A DNA stretch of 64,000 nt, taken from Chryseobacterium sp. OV279. GTDB taxonomy: Bacteria > Bacteroidota > Bacteroidia > Flavobacteriales > Weeksellaceae. Made by a program: the position numbers and the translations under genes. The stretch covers positions 1 through 64,000 of the forward strand of contig NZ_FQUD01000006.1 in the NCBI RefSeq assembly GCF_900128945.1, written 5' to 3'. How positions within the stretch are numbered: position 1 is the first letter of the stretch; each line of letters starts with the position of its first letter. The notes under the pieces are model-generated. The model saw only the letters and a list, made by a program, of their open reading frames with translations. It searched no databases and was not told where the DNA came from. Shown here one piece after another: positions 48,874 through 58,041 of this stretch.

Positions 48874-51534
48874 TTATTTTGAAACAATAATTTTCTGGCT
48901 GTAATCAATGGTGTTGCCTTTGATGGTCACCATATAAGCACCGTTCAGCAGGGTATTAACATTTACTGTAGTCTGCTTATTAAGATTGATTTTCTCTGAA
49001 GAAACCAGTTTCCCTGTAAAATCATACACTGAAACCGTAGTGATTCCTGAAAGATCCATTCCTGAAGGGGTTTTGATCGTAAATTCAGTTTTCACCGGAT
49101 TCGGATAGATGGATATTCCTTTGGTGTTGGAAGCGGCTTCATTCACTGCAAGAACACCACACTCTGCAGGGATGGTAAAGTCTTCAACCTGGTCGCTTAA
49201 GTCCGGAGCCGGCTGGTTGAATCCCTGCCATACACCTGTCAATCCGCCAGGAGCTGCATTAACACCTAAACCTCTTTTGGCAAATACTTTCCATATCAGA
49301 CATTTATCTGCACCATTGGTTTTAGCCTGATCAGCAGCTAAGATAGCGTTTCTTCCCTGTATGAAATTAGGGTTACAAGGCTGTAATTTTAGAGCATCAA
49401 CAACCAACTGCAGCACTCTTGCACTTCCACTGTTAGGATCGGCCAAAACATTACTGTTATATCCGTATTTCTCTACATATTTCCAATTAAGATCCCAAAG
49501 CATCGTTGCCCATACAAATCCGATGCTGTGAACATCTGCTCTTGTAACAGGAAGAACTCCACCAAGAATATCATTTACTTTCATCCCGTTGGTTCTTGCG
49601 TATGTAAAATTATTAATAGCAAAATCAGGTGAATATTTTGCAGGTCTTATCCCTGCTCCGTCGGTAGTCTGACTTGCTGTAAAGGTTGCCATACCTCTAG
49701 GAACAGAAGCATTGTCTCCCGGCTTGTTAGTCAGCATCAGGGCAAAGAAATCAGACCATCCTTCTCCCATTTGCTCATTGGACGTTCCGAAATTTAAACA
49801 GTTGTTCCCTGTACCCGTCATACGGTTGGTGATCCCATGACCATATTCGTGAGCTACAACACCGTTGTCTAAGCTTCCGTCTTTATAAACGTAATTTAAT
49901 TTATCATATTTTAATGTTGCATTAATCGTTGCCCCATTAGTAATTTCAGCCGTTAAAAACTGTCCTTCTGTTTTTCCGATCATAATGGTAGGGATCGTAA
50001 TCGTAGCATCAGTACCTCCTAAAGGTATTGGTGTATCACTGTTGGGATGATATTGTACGACTCCTATAGCCCCGGCATTCTGCAGATTTTTAGTCTTCAC
50101 CGCAAAACCACAGGTAGCAGCAGTTACTACAGCTATTTTACCCGTTAAGCTTCCCGCTGCAACGGCGGTACACGCATCTGCAGGAGTAGAAAGTGCTAAA
50201 TCTCCGGTTACTGGAGCATTCCCTTCAAGTCTTGGACCAAACTGTGCTGTTTTGCTTATAGGGATTCTCGCTGTATAAGCCGATGGCGAGTTGTAGAAAA
50301 GATTCTGCATCTGTGTAGGCTCAAATAGGTACATCTGCATTCTAGGTGCGGATCCGTCTGCAGGTGACTGAAAATTCGCATTATTATATGCTCCACCGTC
50401 TCTGGCTTCAGCTAAAACAGCATCATTTCCTGTAGCTCCTATTCCAAAGTTATTGGTTTGAAAGTTTCTGGCTGTTTCCGTGAACCCTAATTTATAAAAT
50501 ACATCATGCATTTTATTGTTGACATAGAATAGATTAGTCACTGCTGCAGAGGTATAGTTCTGAGGCGGCAGTGTCACATCCATTGGAAAGTCAAAAGCTC
50601 TTGAAGCTCCACCATCAGCAGAAAACTGAACCGTATTGGTATTATTTTCGTCGGTATATGCGTAGGCATTATTCCCTCTGGTGTTGGTATAATGATTGGT
50701 TCCGTCAGAATGCCATCCTTCCGGAGAAGCTGTGAGATCCCAAGGATTATTCAGCAGTGCTCTTGCCCCAAAAGAAGGTGCTTCTACAGGGAAAGGCAGT
50801 ACGTTATAAGAGGCGTTGTCGGGAGCCAGAACAAAATTCTTATTCATGCCATTATTCTCTTGCTTTATGTAAGCAGGAAGTACAGAAGGCTGGCTATCCA
50901 GTTCTGTCTGATGTAATTCTGTAGGAAGATGCTCATGATTTCCATCATGGAAATTACATGAGATAGTAAGATTTTCACGGTATAAAACTGATCCATCTTC
51001 TGTGTTGATGACCAAACTCCAAAGATTACCGCTTCCCTTCTCCTCTACATTAAACAAATATCCAAGGACCAGTTCTCCGCCTTTCGCGAAATAAACCAGC
51101 TTAGTTTTTATAGGCTCTTCTTTTCCTTCACTGTTCTTTGCAGTAGTAAGCCCGTTCAATTCTTTTGCGGCATTCGCTACAAGTATATCTTTTTGTGCGC
51201 TCTGCTTGCCTTTTACGCTGGAAGGATAAGTTTTAAGAAAAGTATCTGCAAAACTCAATACTTTATCCTCTCTGATCAGAACATTAGCTGAACTTCCAAA
51301 GACAGGAACTCCATTGATCGTCTGCTGGATTCCAACAATGTCACCATTTAAACTTTTTGACGGATCCACATTCACGATGGTAAATGCTTTCAGTTCAGGG
51401 TTTATTCTTTGAAATGTCTTTTCGGAATTAACATAATCTTTTATTACCTGTTCATGCTTTTGGGCAGACAATGCGCCAAAACCAAAAAAAGAACAAAGCA
51501 ATAAAAACTTAACACTTAGTCGAATTCTTTTCAT
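48874..51534 (-). CDS. M36-family metallopeptidase (fungalysin) with T9SS sorting domain
   Basis: An 886-residue secreted protease: signal peptide (to about 25), FTP-type propeptide (about 35-190), the M36 catalytic domain with HEYGH (near 561) and the third-ligand motif GEGWSDFF (near 590), a PA domain inserted before the active site (about 440-540, ending near IPTIMIGKTEG), and a C-terminal type IX sorting domain (about 808-886, ISIYPNPVKTEFTI). It should be released as an extracellular broad-specificity protease after removal of the propeptide. It lies between the two converging arms of the pigment cluster with no evident link to pigment. Confidence 0.95.
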   Translation of the reverse strand: MKRIRLSVKFLLLCSFFGFGALSAQKHEQVIKDYVNSEKTFQRINPELKAFTIVNVDPSKSLNGDIVGIQQTINGVPVFGSSANVLIREDKVLSFADTFLKTYPSSVKGKQSAQKDILVANAAKELNGLTTAKNSEGKEEPIKTKLVYFAKGGELVLGYLFNVEEKGSGNLWSLVINTEDGSVLYRENLTISCNFHDGNHEHLPTELHQTELDSQPSVLPAYIKQENNGMNKNFVLAPDNASYNVLPFPVEAPSFGARALLNNPWDLTASPEGWHSDGTNHYTNTRGNNAYAYTDENNTNTVQFSADGGASRAFDFPMDVTLPPQNYTSAAVTNLFYVNNKMHDVFYKLGFTETARNFQTNNFGIGATGNDAVLAEARDGGAYNNANFQSPADGSAPRMQMYLFEPTQMQNLFYNSPSAYTARIPISKTAQFGPRLEGNAPVTGDLALSTPADACTAVAAGSLTGKIAVVTAATCGFAVKTKNLQNAGAIGVVQYHPNSDTPIPLGGTDATITIPTIMIGKTEGQFLTAEITNGATINATLKYDKLNYVYKDGSLDNGVVAHEYGHGITNRMTGTGNNCLNFGTSNEQMGEGWSDFFALMLTNKPGDNASVPRGMATFTASQTTDGAGIRPAKYSPDFAINNFTYARTNGMKVNDILGGVLPVTRADVHSIGFVWATMLWDLNWKYVEKYGYNSNVLADPNSGSARVLQLVVDALKLQPCNPNFIQGRNAILAADQAKTNGADKCLIWKVFAKRGLGVNAAPGGLTGVWQGFNQPAPDLSDQVEDFTIPAECGVLAVNEAASNTKGISIYPNPVKTEFTIKTPSGMDLSGITTVSVYDFTGKLVSSEKINLNKQTTVNVNTLLNGAYMVTIKGNTIDYSQKIIVSK

Positions 51535-51719
51535 ATGATTTACTTTTTAACAAAATATTGATTAGATAACTTCCCTAGTTAGTAGTAAAAATAACAAAAT
51601 GTTACATTATTTACACAAAAACTTAAAAAAGCATTCTATTATATGAAGCAAAAAGGAAATTTCAGATGCAAATATTACTTATTTCTGCTTCTAAAAATAA
51701 ATCTTATTCATTCAGTGAA

Positions 51720-52085
51720 TTACTTAAAGACGACATCTGAAAAAGATAACGGACTCAGAATCAATGTAACAAATATGGCGAGAATGATTAAAACCAGCTG
51801 ATACTGATAAGAGGTTTTTTCCTTATCCTCTTCTTTCACTTCAAAAGTAAATTTGATCTTATCCGGTTTTCTGATGATCATCCATATAAAGCCTAAAATG
51901 ATTAGATTTAAGACAATAGGTGCAAAAAGAAACAGTTTACTACCGAATCCGTCATTCTTCCCTCCATATCCATGAATTGGAATAATATCCGGAATAGCAC
52001 TGTATCTGGTAAGAAGGTACGCAGTGTAGCCGATAATGATGATAAAAGGGATGCAGAACAGCAGTTTTATATGTTTTGGGATCAT
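51720..52085 (-). CDS. DUF1648-type small membrane protein
   Basis: A 121-residue protein with three membrane helices (about 8-26, 52-72, 95-115). The segment between the first two (YSAIPDIIPIHGYGGKNDGFGSK) is the DUF1648 pattern, seen in SdpI-type immunity proteins and other small membrane proteins. It overlaps the C45 gene by 4 bases (ATGA) and is the last gene of block 3. Function unknown. Confidence 0.85.
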   Translation of the reverse strand: MIPKHIKLLFCIPFIIIIGYTAYLLTRYSAIPDIIPIHGYGGKNDGFGSKLFLFAPIVLNLIILGFIWMIIRKPDKIKFTFEVKEEDKEKTSYQYQLVLIILAIFVTLILSPLSFSDVVFK

Positions 52086-53764
52086 TTTAATTTTTTTAGA
52101 GTCTTCTTGAGATATTTTTCCACATCTTTCCGGTCCGGAACTGTGGTAATTTCTTTTGTCAGAGCTTTTTCAAAAGCTGCCTTTGCATTGGCAAACTCTT
52201 TTTTACTGTAATAATATTGGCCTGCCTGGTAATAACCTAACCAGAAATCAGGATTCAAAGACTGATAATGAGGAATGAAATCGTCTGTCAGGAATATATC
52301 TCTACTGTCTGTCGCAGCAATCACCTCTTCGCTCATCATTTTATACATTTCATAGTTCTCAAATTCCTGAGAATCTGCAAAAGGATCTCTGGCGATATTC
52401 AGTACTGTTTTTGCCTGTAAGCTTTCCGCTGCCCTTTTACCGGAAAAGATTTCATTGAGATCATAGCATACAAATTCTCCCAGCTGATAAGGATTGGAAG
52501 AAACCCAAACCAGTTTTTTTTCAGGTGAAAAGATAACGGCATGATGAGCCAGCAGCTGATTGATCGCCTTTTCATTTCCGTAACCTATCTTTTCATCATT
52601 TAAACCGGATTTATCCCGTAAAATAGCGGCCATTTTTTCAGGATTGAGTTTTTTCTTTTCCTCAAGAAGTTCCTGAAGTTTTTCGTAGCGATACTCGGAA
52701 TGGCTTTCTATGATATGTTTCTGATTTCTTTTATCGTCCTTATAGGCTTCAGACTGGAAATGATTGGTACAGAAAACCTTGCTTGTATTTTCAACTCTAT
52801 AAACTCCGAAATTTTTTGGGGAAACTTCGATAATCACTGCATTTTTATCATGAGCACTTCCCACCAGAATAGATTCGGAAACGAACACTTTTCTTTTTTT
52901 TGCAATGGCAATGGCCTCGTCAATATTTTTTGCATACTGCAGAATTTCCCTCGTTACGAGAGAGATTGGAGTCTTGGCAGTCAGAGGAATCTTAGATTTT
53001 CCGGCATTGATGGTTACTGTAATTCCTTCTTTATTCATCCCTGAAACTACGCCTATCATTCCCGGCCAGCTTACGGACATGTATGGAATTCCGGTATCCG
53101 GTTCTACAAATTCAATCAGTTTATTTTTAGCAAAATCATCTCCTACATAGAAATCAAAGTTTCTTCCGATTAGCATCTCGCCGTCTTCTGTATTTTCATT
53201 CCAGACCGCGAGTGAAGTACAGCCTACCATCGCCAAATCCTGCATGGCATGACCAATATCGTGAGCGCCATGAAGATACAGGTTCCGAAGATATTTGGGT
53301 GCTATAAAATTGTATTGATCCGATGAATACTTCGCCAAACCGTATAATTCAGCCTGATCATCTTCCCGTACATTCAGATACATTTTCCTGTTGTACCATT
53401 TTAAAAAACCACGAAGCAGCTTTTGTTTAAACTTCGAAGGAACAAAACCTTCCACTTTGGAAAAGAAGATCTGTTCCTGCTGCTGCATCAGATTTTGAGT
53501 CAGAGCTCCATTGTTATAGCCCAGCTGTAAAGGGTTTCCTTTGATATAAAGTTCCCAGAGCTGTTGTTTATTTTTGGTTAAATAATTCCGATTGAAACTG
53601 AACGTAGAATCATTGATCTTACTGACTATCGGAGTTTCCAAAGCATATCTGCTGATATCCGGAAGATGATGAACCGATCTTGAAACGCCACACGACAAAA
53701 GGGAAAGGAGCAGGAAAAACTGAATTCCCCGGAACGCTGCAGCGAGTCTGTTATTTATTTTCAT
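52082..53764 (-). CDS. C45-family autoproteolytic acyltransferase/hydrolase lipoprotein
   Basis: A 560-residue protein with a lipoprotein signal (LLLSLLSC, Cys about 25) and an Ntn-hydrolase domain of the C45 family (acyl-CoA:6-aminopenicillanic acid acyltransferase type). The expected nucleophile is the Cys of VGCTSLAVWN (near 180), which becomes N-terminal after self-cleavage, followed by GRNFDFYVGD. The C-terminus has a TPR-like pair (FWLGYYQAGQYYYSKKEF). Such enzymes form or cleave amide or ester bonds to acyl groups. As a surface-side member of the pigment operon it is a candidate for a late acyl-transfer or hydrolysis step. It overlaps the preceding gene by 14 bases. Confidence 0.85.
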   Translation of the reverse strand: MKINNRLAAAFRGIQFFLLLSLLSCGVSRSVHHLPDISRYALETPIVSKINDSTFSFNRNYLTKNKQQLWELYIKGNPLQLGYNNGALTQNLMQQQEQIFFSKVEGFVPSKFKQKLLRGFLKWYNRKMYLNVREDDQAELYGLAKYSSDQYNFIAPKYLRNLYLHGAHDIGHAMQDLAMVGCTSLAVWNENTEDGEMLIGRNFDFYVGDDFAKNKLIEFVEPDTGIPYMSVSWPGMIGVVSGMNKEGITVTINAGKSKIPLTAKTPISLVTREILQYAKNIDEAIAIAKKRKVFVSESILVGSAHDKNAVIIEVSPKNFGVYRVENTSKVFCTNHFQSEAYKDDKRNQKHIIESHSEYRYEKLQELLEEKKKLNPEKMAAILRDKSGLNDEKIGYGNEKAINQLLAHHAVIFSPEKKLVWVSSNPYQLGEFVCYDLNEIFSGKRAAESLQAKTVLNIARDPFADSQEFENYEMYKMMSEEVIAATDSRDIFLTDDFIPHYQSLNPDFWLGYYQAGQYYYSKKEFANAKAAFEKALTKEITTVPDRKDVEKYLKKTLKKLK

Positions 53765-55286
53765 GAGTTTTGATCATTTGTTTCAGACGATCGTCTATCG
53801 TTTCTTTTCCGAGAATTTCTGCGCAGGTGTTGAATGCGCCGATTGTTACGCCCAGAATTCCATGCATATTCACAGACTGTCCGGTAAGGAACAGGTTATC
53901 GGTCTTGGTACGCGGCGAAACCATTGTTTTTAACGGGTTATCCGAATTTTTCATGTATCCGTACATATTTCCTTCAAAACTGCCGATATAGTCCCTGTAA
54001 GACAGCGGTGAGGAAGTATAGATGCTTTTTATGGAATGTCTTAAATTTGGAATTTTCTTTTCTAACGCTGAGATCATTTTCTCTGCCTTTTCCAGCTTGA
54101 ACTCTTCGTATTTTAATCCTCTTTCATGCTCTTCTGCCACCGTATTGATCGTTTTCGCCCAGGATTTCACCTCATCAAAGTCCATATATGAGATTGCTGT
54201 AAGGCTTTCTGCATAATCAGGATGATGTTTGGATTGCGTGGAGGAAAGCATGTAGGTTTCCGGCCAGGTTTCTTTACGGTAACGGAATGCATTCCAGACC
54301 ATTTCTTCCGATGAATAGTGATAGATGTTGTAATTAAAATTCGGAAAAGAATGCGGTTTTAATACCAGATAGACACTAAAGCATGAAGAAACAGGCTCCC
54401 AGCTCATGACTCTGTTGGAAAAGGATTTTCTCAACCGGTCTTCTCCCATTAGTTTCATCGCAGAGCGGATTTCTATGTTGGAGATGAATTTTTTCGCTGC
54501 ATATTCTTTTCCATCCTTTGTTTTCACAGAAGAGAGAACATTGTTTTCATTAAAGATGAATTCGGAAACCTCAGAATGTTTGTGAACTTCTGCTCCATAT
54601 TGACGAAGCTTTTTAATCAGGAGCTTGGTGATCTGACTTCCGCCTTTGACACATTTATAGGCACTCTGAATATAAGAATTCACCGTAAGGGCATGAACGT
54701 AGAAAGGTATATTTTCTGAATCACCGCCATATAAAAAATTGGAACCAAGCAATACGGCCTGCAGCTTTTTATCCTGGGTCACAGACTCTATGAATCTTTT
54801 GGTATTGAGGTGAAGAATCTCTTCATTATAGCTGTCTTTTCCTACCACCTGATACCTTGGAAACTGCGCGCAGACATACTGGATCTCATCACAATAGCTC
54901 TCTAAGTTTTGTTTTTCGTTGGGAAAATAGGATGTAAGCTGTTCAACAAAGTTTTCATAGCCCTGCGCATGGGGATATTCTATGCTTTCTTCACCAAACG
55001 AAATCCGGTCATAGCCGTCTTCATTCATCTTGTGAAGTTCCAGATCCTCGATAATTTCAAGATAGGAAAAAAAGCGGTGAAGATTCTGCCCTTCTGAAAG
55101 GCCTCCCAGATAATGGACTCCGGTATCAAAGATCAGCTTATCGCGTGAAAAAGTCTGGAGATTTCCGCCATACTGGTTGTTTTTCTCTAGGACACAGACT
55201 TTCAGACCTTCTTTCGCCAAAATTAGAGCCGAAACAAGACCTCCCAATCCGCTACCGATTACAAGTATGTCGTATTCTTTTTTCAA
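53751..55286 (-). CDS. CrtI-like FAD-dependent oxidoreductase
   Basis: A 511-residue flavoprotein of the phytoene desaturase / retinol saturase type. The N-terminal dinucleotide-binding motif is VIGSGLGGLVSALILAKEG with the acidic end of strand 2 in LEKN, and the C-terminal FAD motif is FLTGQSVNMHGILG. It could oxidise or isomerise double bonds of the polyene, or act on the alkyl chains. It lies 156 bases after the LpxL-like gene in the same direction and overlaps the C45 gene, so it belongs to block 3. It is not a carotenoid gene by context: no crtB or crtE is near. Confidence 0.9.
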   Translation of the reverse strand: MKKEYDILVIGSGLGGLVSALILAKEGLKVCVLEKNNQYGGNLQTFSRDKLIFDTGVHYLGGLSEGQNLHRFFSYLEIIEDLELHKMNEDGYDRISFGEESIEYPHAQGYENFVEQLTSYFPNEKQNLESYCDEIQYVCAQFPRYQVVGKDSYNEEILHLNTKRFIESVTQDKKLQAVLLGSNFLYGGDSENIPFYVHALTVNSYIQSAYKCVKGGSQITKLLIKKLRQYGAEVHKHSEVSEFIFNENNVLSSVKTKDGKEYAAKKFISNIEIRSAMKLMGEDRLRKSFSNRVMSWEPVSSCFSVYLVLKPHSFPNFNYNIYHYSSEEMVWNAFRYRKETWPETYMLSSTQSKHHPDYAESLTAISYMDFDEVKSWAKTINTVAEEHERGLKYEEFKLEKAEKMISALEKKIPNLRHSIKSIYTSSPLSYRDYIGSFEGNMYGYMKNSDNPLKTMVSPRTKTDNLFLTGQSVNMHGILGVTIGAFNTCAEILGKETIDDRLKQMIKTHENK

Positions 55287-55442
55287 AAGGAGAAAAGATG
55301 TGTGTTTTTATTTCAAAAATTAAGAAATCCTGAGATTTAGAAATTATATTTAAACCTAAATGAGAGGTTCAAATATCCAATTCCCGAATTTATTTAACGA
55401 TTTGAGTTTATTAATTAGTTTTCAGGGATAAAATTAGAAAAA

Positions 55443-56327
55443 TTAATCAATATCATCCCAAAAATCGAAATAATTGAACCATTGAAGGGGATATTTTCTG
55501 ATCATAGATTCCAGATTCTGTACGTAAGAATTGAGAAGTCCCTGAGAATCACGGTTTTTAATGTTTTGTGCCACCCTTGCATACAGGTGGTAATGAAGAT
55601 TTTTTTCTTTCATCACGTACACATAGACCACGGGAACGCCAAGACGTGAAGCAATAAGGAACGGACCGGCCGGAAATTTAGCACTTTTCCCCAGTAAATC
55701 GGCTTCAAGAAATTTTGAACCTTCGAAATAGCGGTCTCCGGTGAAACAGATCAATTCGTTATCTGACAAAGCCTTATTGATCTCAAAAATATGCGACATA
55801 TCGTCTTTGACGTAGATGAATTTGATATTGCTCTGTTTGACGGCAACGCTTTCGAGATATTCTTTGATGACCGTTACTTCCTGATCTGTAGTCACCAGGT
55901 TGATCTGACAGTCGAAATCAATATCGGCAAAGAAATGTTCTGCAATTTCAAAGTTTCCGATGTGGGCACTGATAAGAACTCCACCTCTTTTTTCCGCCAA
56001 AAGGTTTCTGAGATTTTCTATACCATCGAATTCGTAGGTGTATTTTTCCCTTAAACCGGCAGAAATTGCGGTTTTATCAATCAAAACCTTTCCAAAAGTA
56101 AAATAGCTTTTGAATACACTGGCTTTGGATTTCCAGTATCCGTAATCGAGTCTTTTCTGAAAATAATAAAGAATGTAGCGGTTGCTCTTTTTTAAGAATA
56201 AAAAGTAATAGGACGCTACGAAATAGAGGACAACATATGAACTCCGGATCCCGATATTTCTAATACACCAGACGAATATTTTATATCCCAGTATGGTTCC
56301 TTTAGATTTACCTTTCCACTTGTTCAT
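55443..56327 (-). CDS. LpxL-like lipid A biosynthesis acyltransferase homologue
   Basis: A 294-residue acyltransferase of the LpxL/LpxM (HtrB) family with an N-terminal membrane segment (about 22-48). The HX4E-type motif is HIGNFE (SAHIGNFEIAE, near 120), followed by a CFTGDRYFEGSKF block. LpxL enzymes move an acyl chain from ACP to a lipid hydroxyl, which is chemically the step needed to join an ACP-bound aryl polyene to a resorcinol hydroxyl or a lipid. Aryl-polyene clusters contain a similar LPLAT (ApeB-like). It is the leading candidate in block 3 for an ester-forming step. Confidence 0.9.
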   Translation of the reverse strand: MNKWKGKSKGTILGYKIFVWCIRNIGIRSSYVVLYFVASYYFLFLKKSNRYILYYFQKRLDYGYWKSKASVFKSYFTFGKVLIDKTAISAGLREKYTYEFDGIENLRNLLAEKRGGVLISAHIGNFEIAEHFFADIDFDCQINLVTTDQEVTVIKEYLESVAVKQSNIKFIYVKDDMSHIFEINKALSDNELICFTGDRYFEGSKFLEADLLGKSAKFPAGPFLIASRLGVPVVYVYVMKEKNLHYHLYARVAQNIKNRDSQGLLNSYVQNLESMIRKYPLQWFNYFDFWDDID

Positions 56328-56332
56328 ATCTT

Positions 56333-56417
56333 AGTTTACCAATTTATCAATGTACCAGTGTAACAATATTTCGGGTGAAGGTATTGTTACACTGGTACAT
56401 TGTTTTATTGTTACATT
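56333..56417. repeat. Octamer-repeat element C, between the second ACP and the LpxL-like gene
   Basis: Units AGTTTACC, AATTTATC, AATGTACC, AGTGTAAC face inverted GTTACACT, GGTACATT, GTTTTATT, GTTACATT in 8-base phase. Its centre forms a perfect 21-bp inverted repeat (56348-56368 with 56382-56402) around a 13-base loop, so the transcript of block 3 can fold into a strong hairpin here. Confidence 0.85.
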
Positions 56418-56446
56418 ATTAAAAAGAATAAAGTTCAATCGATAGC

Positions 56447-56701
56447 TTATGCGTTTTTTTCAGCAATCTTCTGCTCAATCGTCGTATAGAAATCATCAAA
56501 TGTGACCATTTTTTTAAAATCTGCCTCACCTAATTTTACTCCGAAATTAGATTCAATCACTACGACCATGTCGATATAGTCCAGGCTGTCCAGCCCAAGC
56601 GTCTTTTTCAGGTTGGCGTCATTACTGATCTCATCGCCGTCTACCTCAAATTCGTTTACTAAGAAATCATTAACGATGTCAACAATTTTTTCCCTTTCCA
56701 T
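56447..56701 (-). CDS. Acyl carrier protein (second of two)
   Basis: An 84-residue ACP with Ser 39 in GLDSLDYIDMV as the phosphopantetheine site. It is only distantly similar to the first ACP (short loop, acidic EVDGDEISND start), so the two probably serve different steps or chains. I use the ATG at 56701; a TTG four codons upstream would overlap the ketosynthase stop and is less likely. It begins 4 bases after that stop and may carry the aryl-primed or polyene chain for the ketosynthase upstream and the LpxL-like acyltransferase downstream. Confidence 0.94.
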   Translation of the reverse strand: MEREKIVDIVNDFLVNEFEVDGDEISNDANLKKTLGLDSLDYIDMVVVIESNFGVKLGEADFKKMVTFDDFYTTIEQKIAEKNA

Positions 56702-56705
56702 GTTT

Positions 56706-57926
56706 TTAATCAAATTTTTTAACTATTAATGCGGAGTTGGTTCCCCCAAATCCGAAAGAATTCGACAAAAATACGTCAATTTTTTGAGTTTTCGTTTTTG
56801 AGACCAAATTTATCTTTTTCGCCTCATCGTCAGGGTTTTCCAGATTGATGTTCGGTGCAACGAAATTATTCTGCATCATCAGAATGGAGTAAACGACTTC
56901 ACTTGCTCCTGCCATCCAGCATTCATGACCGGTCATAGACTTGGTAGAACTTACCGGAATCTCGCTTCCGAAGATCTCATGAATCGCTTTGGCTTCATTG
57001 GCATCTCCAATGGGTGTAGAGGTCGCATGAGCGTTAATATAATCGATATCTTCAACTTTTAATCCGGATTGTTTCAGGGCTCTCTTCATAGCTAAAGCCG
57101 GACCATCCACATTGGGTGTTGAAATGTGTCCGCCATTTGACGAGAAGCCATATCCTACGATTTCTGCAAGAATGGTAGCTCCTCTTCGCTGTGCAGATTC
57201 TAAACTTTCCACCACAAGACTGGCTGCTCCTCCGCTTGGGATCAGTCCGTCTCTTCCTGAATCAAAAGGTCTTGATGCTTTGGTAGGTTCGTCTTCTCTC
57301 ACAGAAAAAACGCCCAGTCCGTCAAAACTTGCCATTGAGTATTTGTTCGTTTCCTGAGCCCCGCCGCAGACAATCATATCCTGAAAACCATTGCTGATCA
57401 TCATATGCGCCAGTCCCAAAGAATGTGAGCCGCTGGCACACGCTGCACTGATGGTAAGATTAATTCCTTTCAGTTTAAAAATGGTTGAAAGGTTCATTGT
57501 TACTGTAGAATTCATTGATTTAAAGATCGCTCCGGACCCCATCAATGTCGTATCTTTCTTTTCTCTTGCAATATCGATAGATTCTACGACTGCCTGAGAA
57601 ACACTGTCGTTTCCGTATAGAATCCCCACTTCATGGCTGTCCAGGAAATCCTGATCTATGCCTGCCTGTTTTAGCGCATCGCTGGTCGCAAGGTAAGCAT
57701 ATTCACTTTCCTCGCCCATGCTTACACGCTGGCGTCTGTTGAGCAGATTCTTAAGATCCGGTTTCGGCACTACCCCAGTAAGACCAGACCTGAATCCGAA
57801 TTCTTTTCTTTCCTGTACTAAAGCAATACCGGATTTTCCTTGATATAGGGATTCTTTGACTTCTTCCAAAGAGGTCCCGATGCAAGAATAAATTCCCATT
57901 CCGGTAATTACAACCCTATTTTCCAT
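56706..57926 (-). CDS. Beta-ketoacyl-ACP synthase, ApeR-like (FabF type)
   Basis: A 406-residue KAS II-type ketosynthase with Cys 163 in SAACASGSHSL, His in NAHATSTPIGDANE and His in SMTGHECWMAGAS, and the SFGFGGTN loop. I start it at the ATG at 57926 (MENRVVITGMGIYS), the normal N-terminus for the family; an open extension of 13 codons lies in the octamer-repeat element. It is flanked by fabG and an ACP, a compact elongation cassette bracketed by repeat elements. Confidence 0.94.
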   Translation of the reverse strand: MENRVVITGMGIYSCIGTSLEEVKESLYQGKSGIALVQERKEFGFRSGLTGVVPKPDLKNLLNRRQRVSMGEESEYAYLATSDALKQAGIDQDFLDSHEVGILYGNDSVSQAVVESIDIAREKKDTTLMGSGAIFKSMNSTVTMNLSTIFKLKGINLTISAACASGSHSLGLAHMMISNGFQDMIVCGGAQETNKYSMASFDGLGVFSVREDEPTKASRPFDSGRDGLIPSGGAASLVVESLESAQRRGATILAEIVGYGFSSNGGHISTPNVDGPALAMKRALKQSGLKVEDIDYINAHATSTPIGDANEAKAIHEIFGSEIPVSSTKSMTGHECWMAGASEVVYSILMMQNNFVAPNINLENPDDEAKKINLVSKTKTQKIDVFLSNSFGFGGTNSALIVKKFD

Positions 57927-57939
57927 GTCTTTATATTTA

Positions 57940-58029
57940 AATGTAACAATGTATCCGTATAACAATGTAACAATTATATTGATCTCAAAGCCAAATTGCT
58001 ACACTGGTACAGTGCTATATTGTTACATT
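57940..58029. repeat. Octamer-repeat element D, between fabG and the ketosynthase
   Basis: Units AATGTAAC, AATGTATC, CGTATAAC, AATGTAAC (57940-57971) face inverted GCTACACT, GGTACAGT, GCTATATT, GTTACATT (57998-58029), in 8-base phase with an unrelated 26-base centre. It fills the gap between the fabG stop and the ketosynthase start. Confidence 0.8.
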
Positions 58030-58041
58030 ATTTTTTATTAT

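Noticed and set aside
53751..55286. Carotenoid phytoene desaturase
   Set aside because: The fold is right but no crtB, crtE or other carotenoid gene is present; the operon is a flexirubin operon, so only a CrtI-like label is justified.
56702..56713. Upstream TTG start of the second ACP
   Set aside because: It would add four residues overlapping the ketosynthase stop; the ATG at 56701 gives the normal ACP N-terminus.
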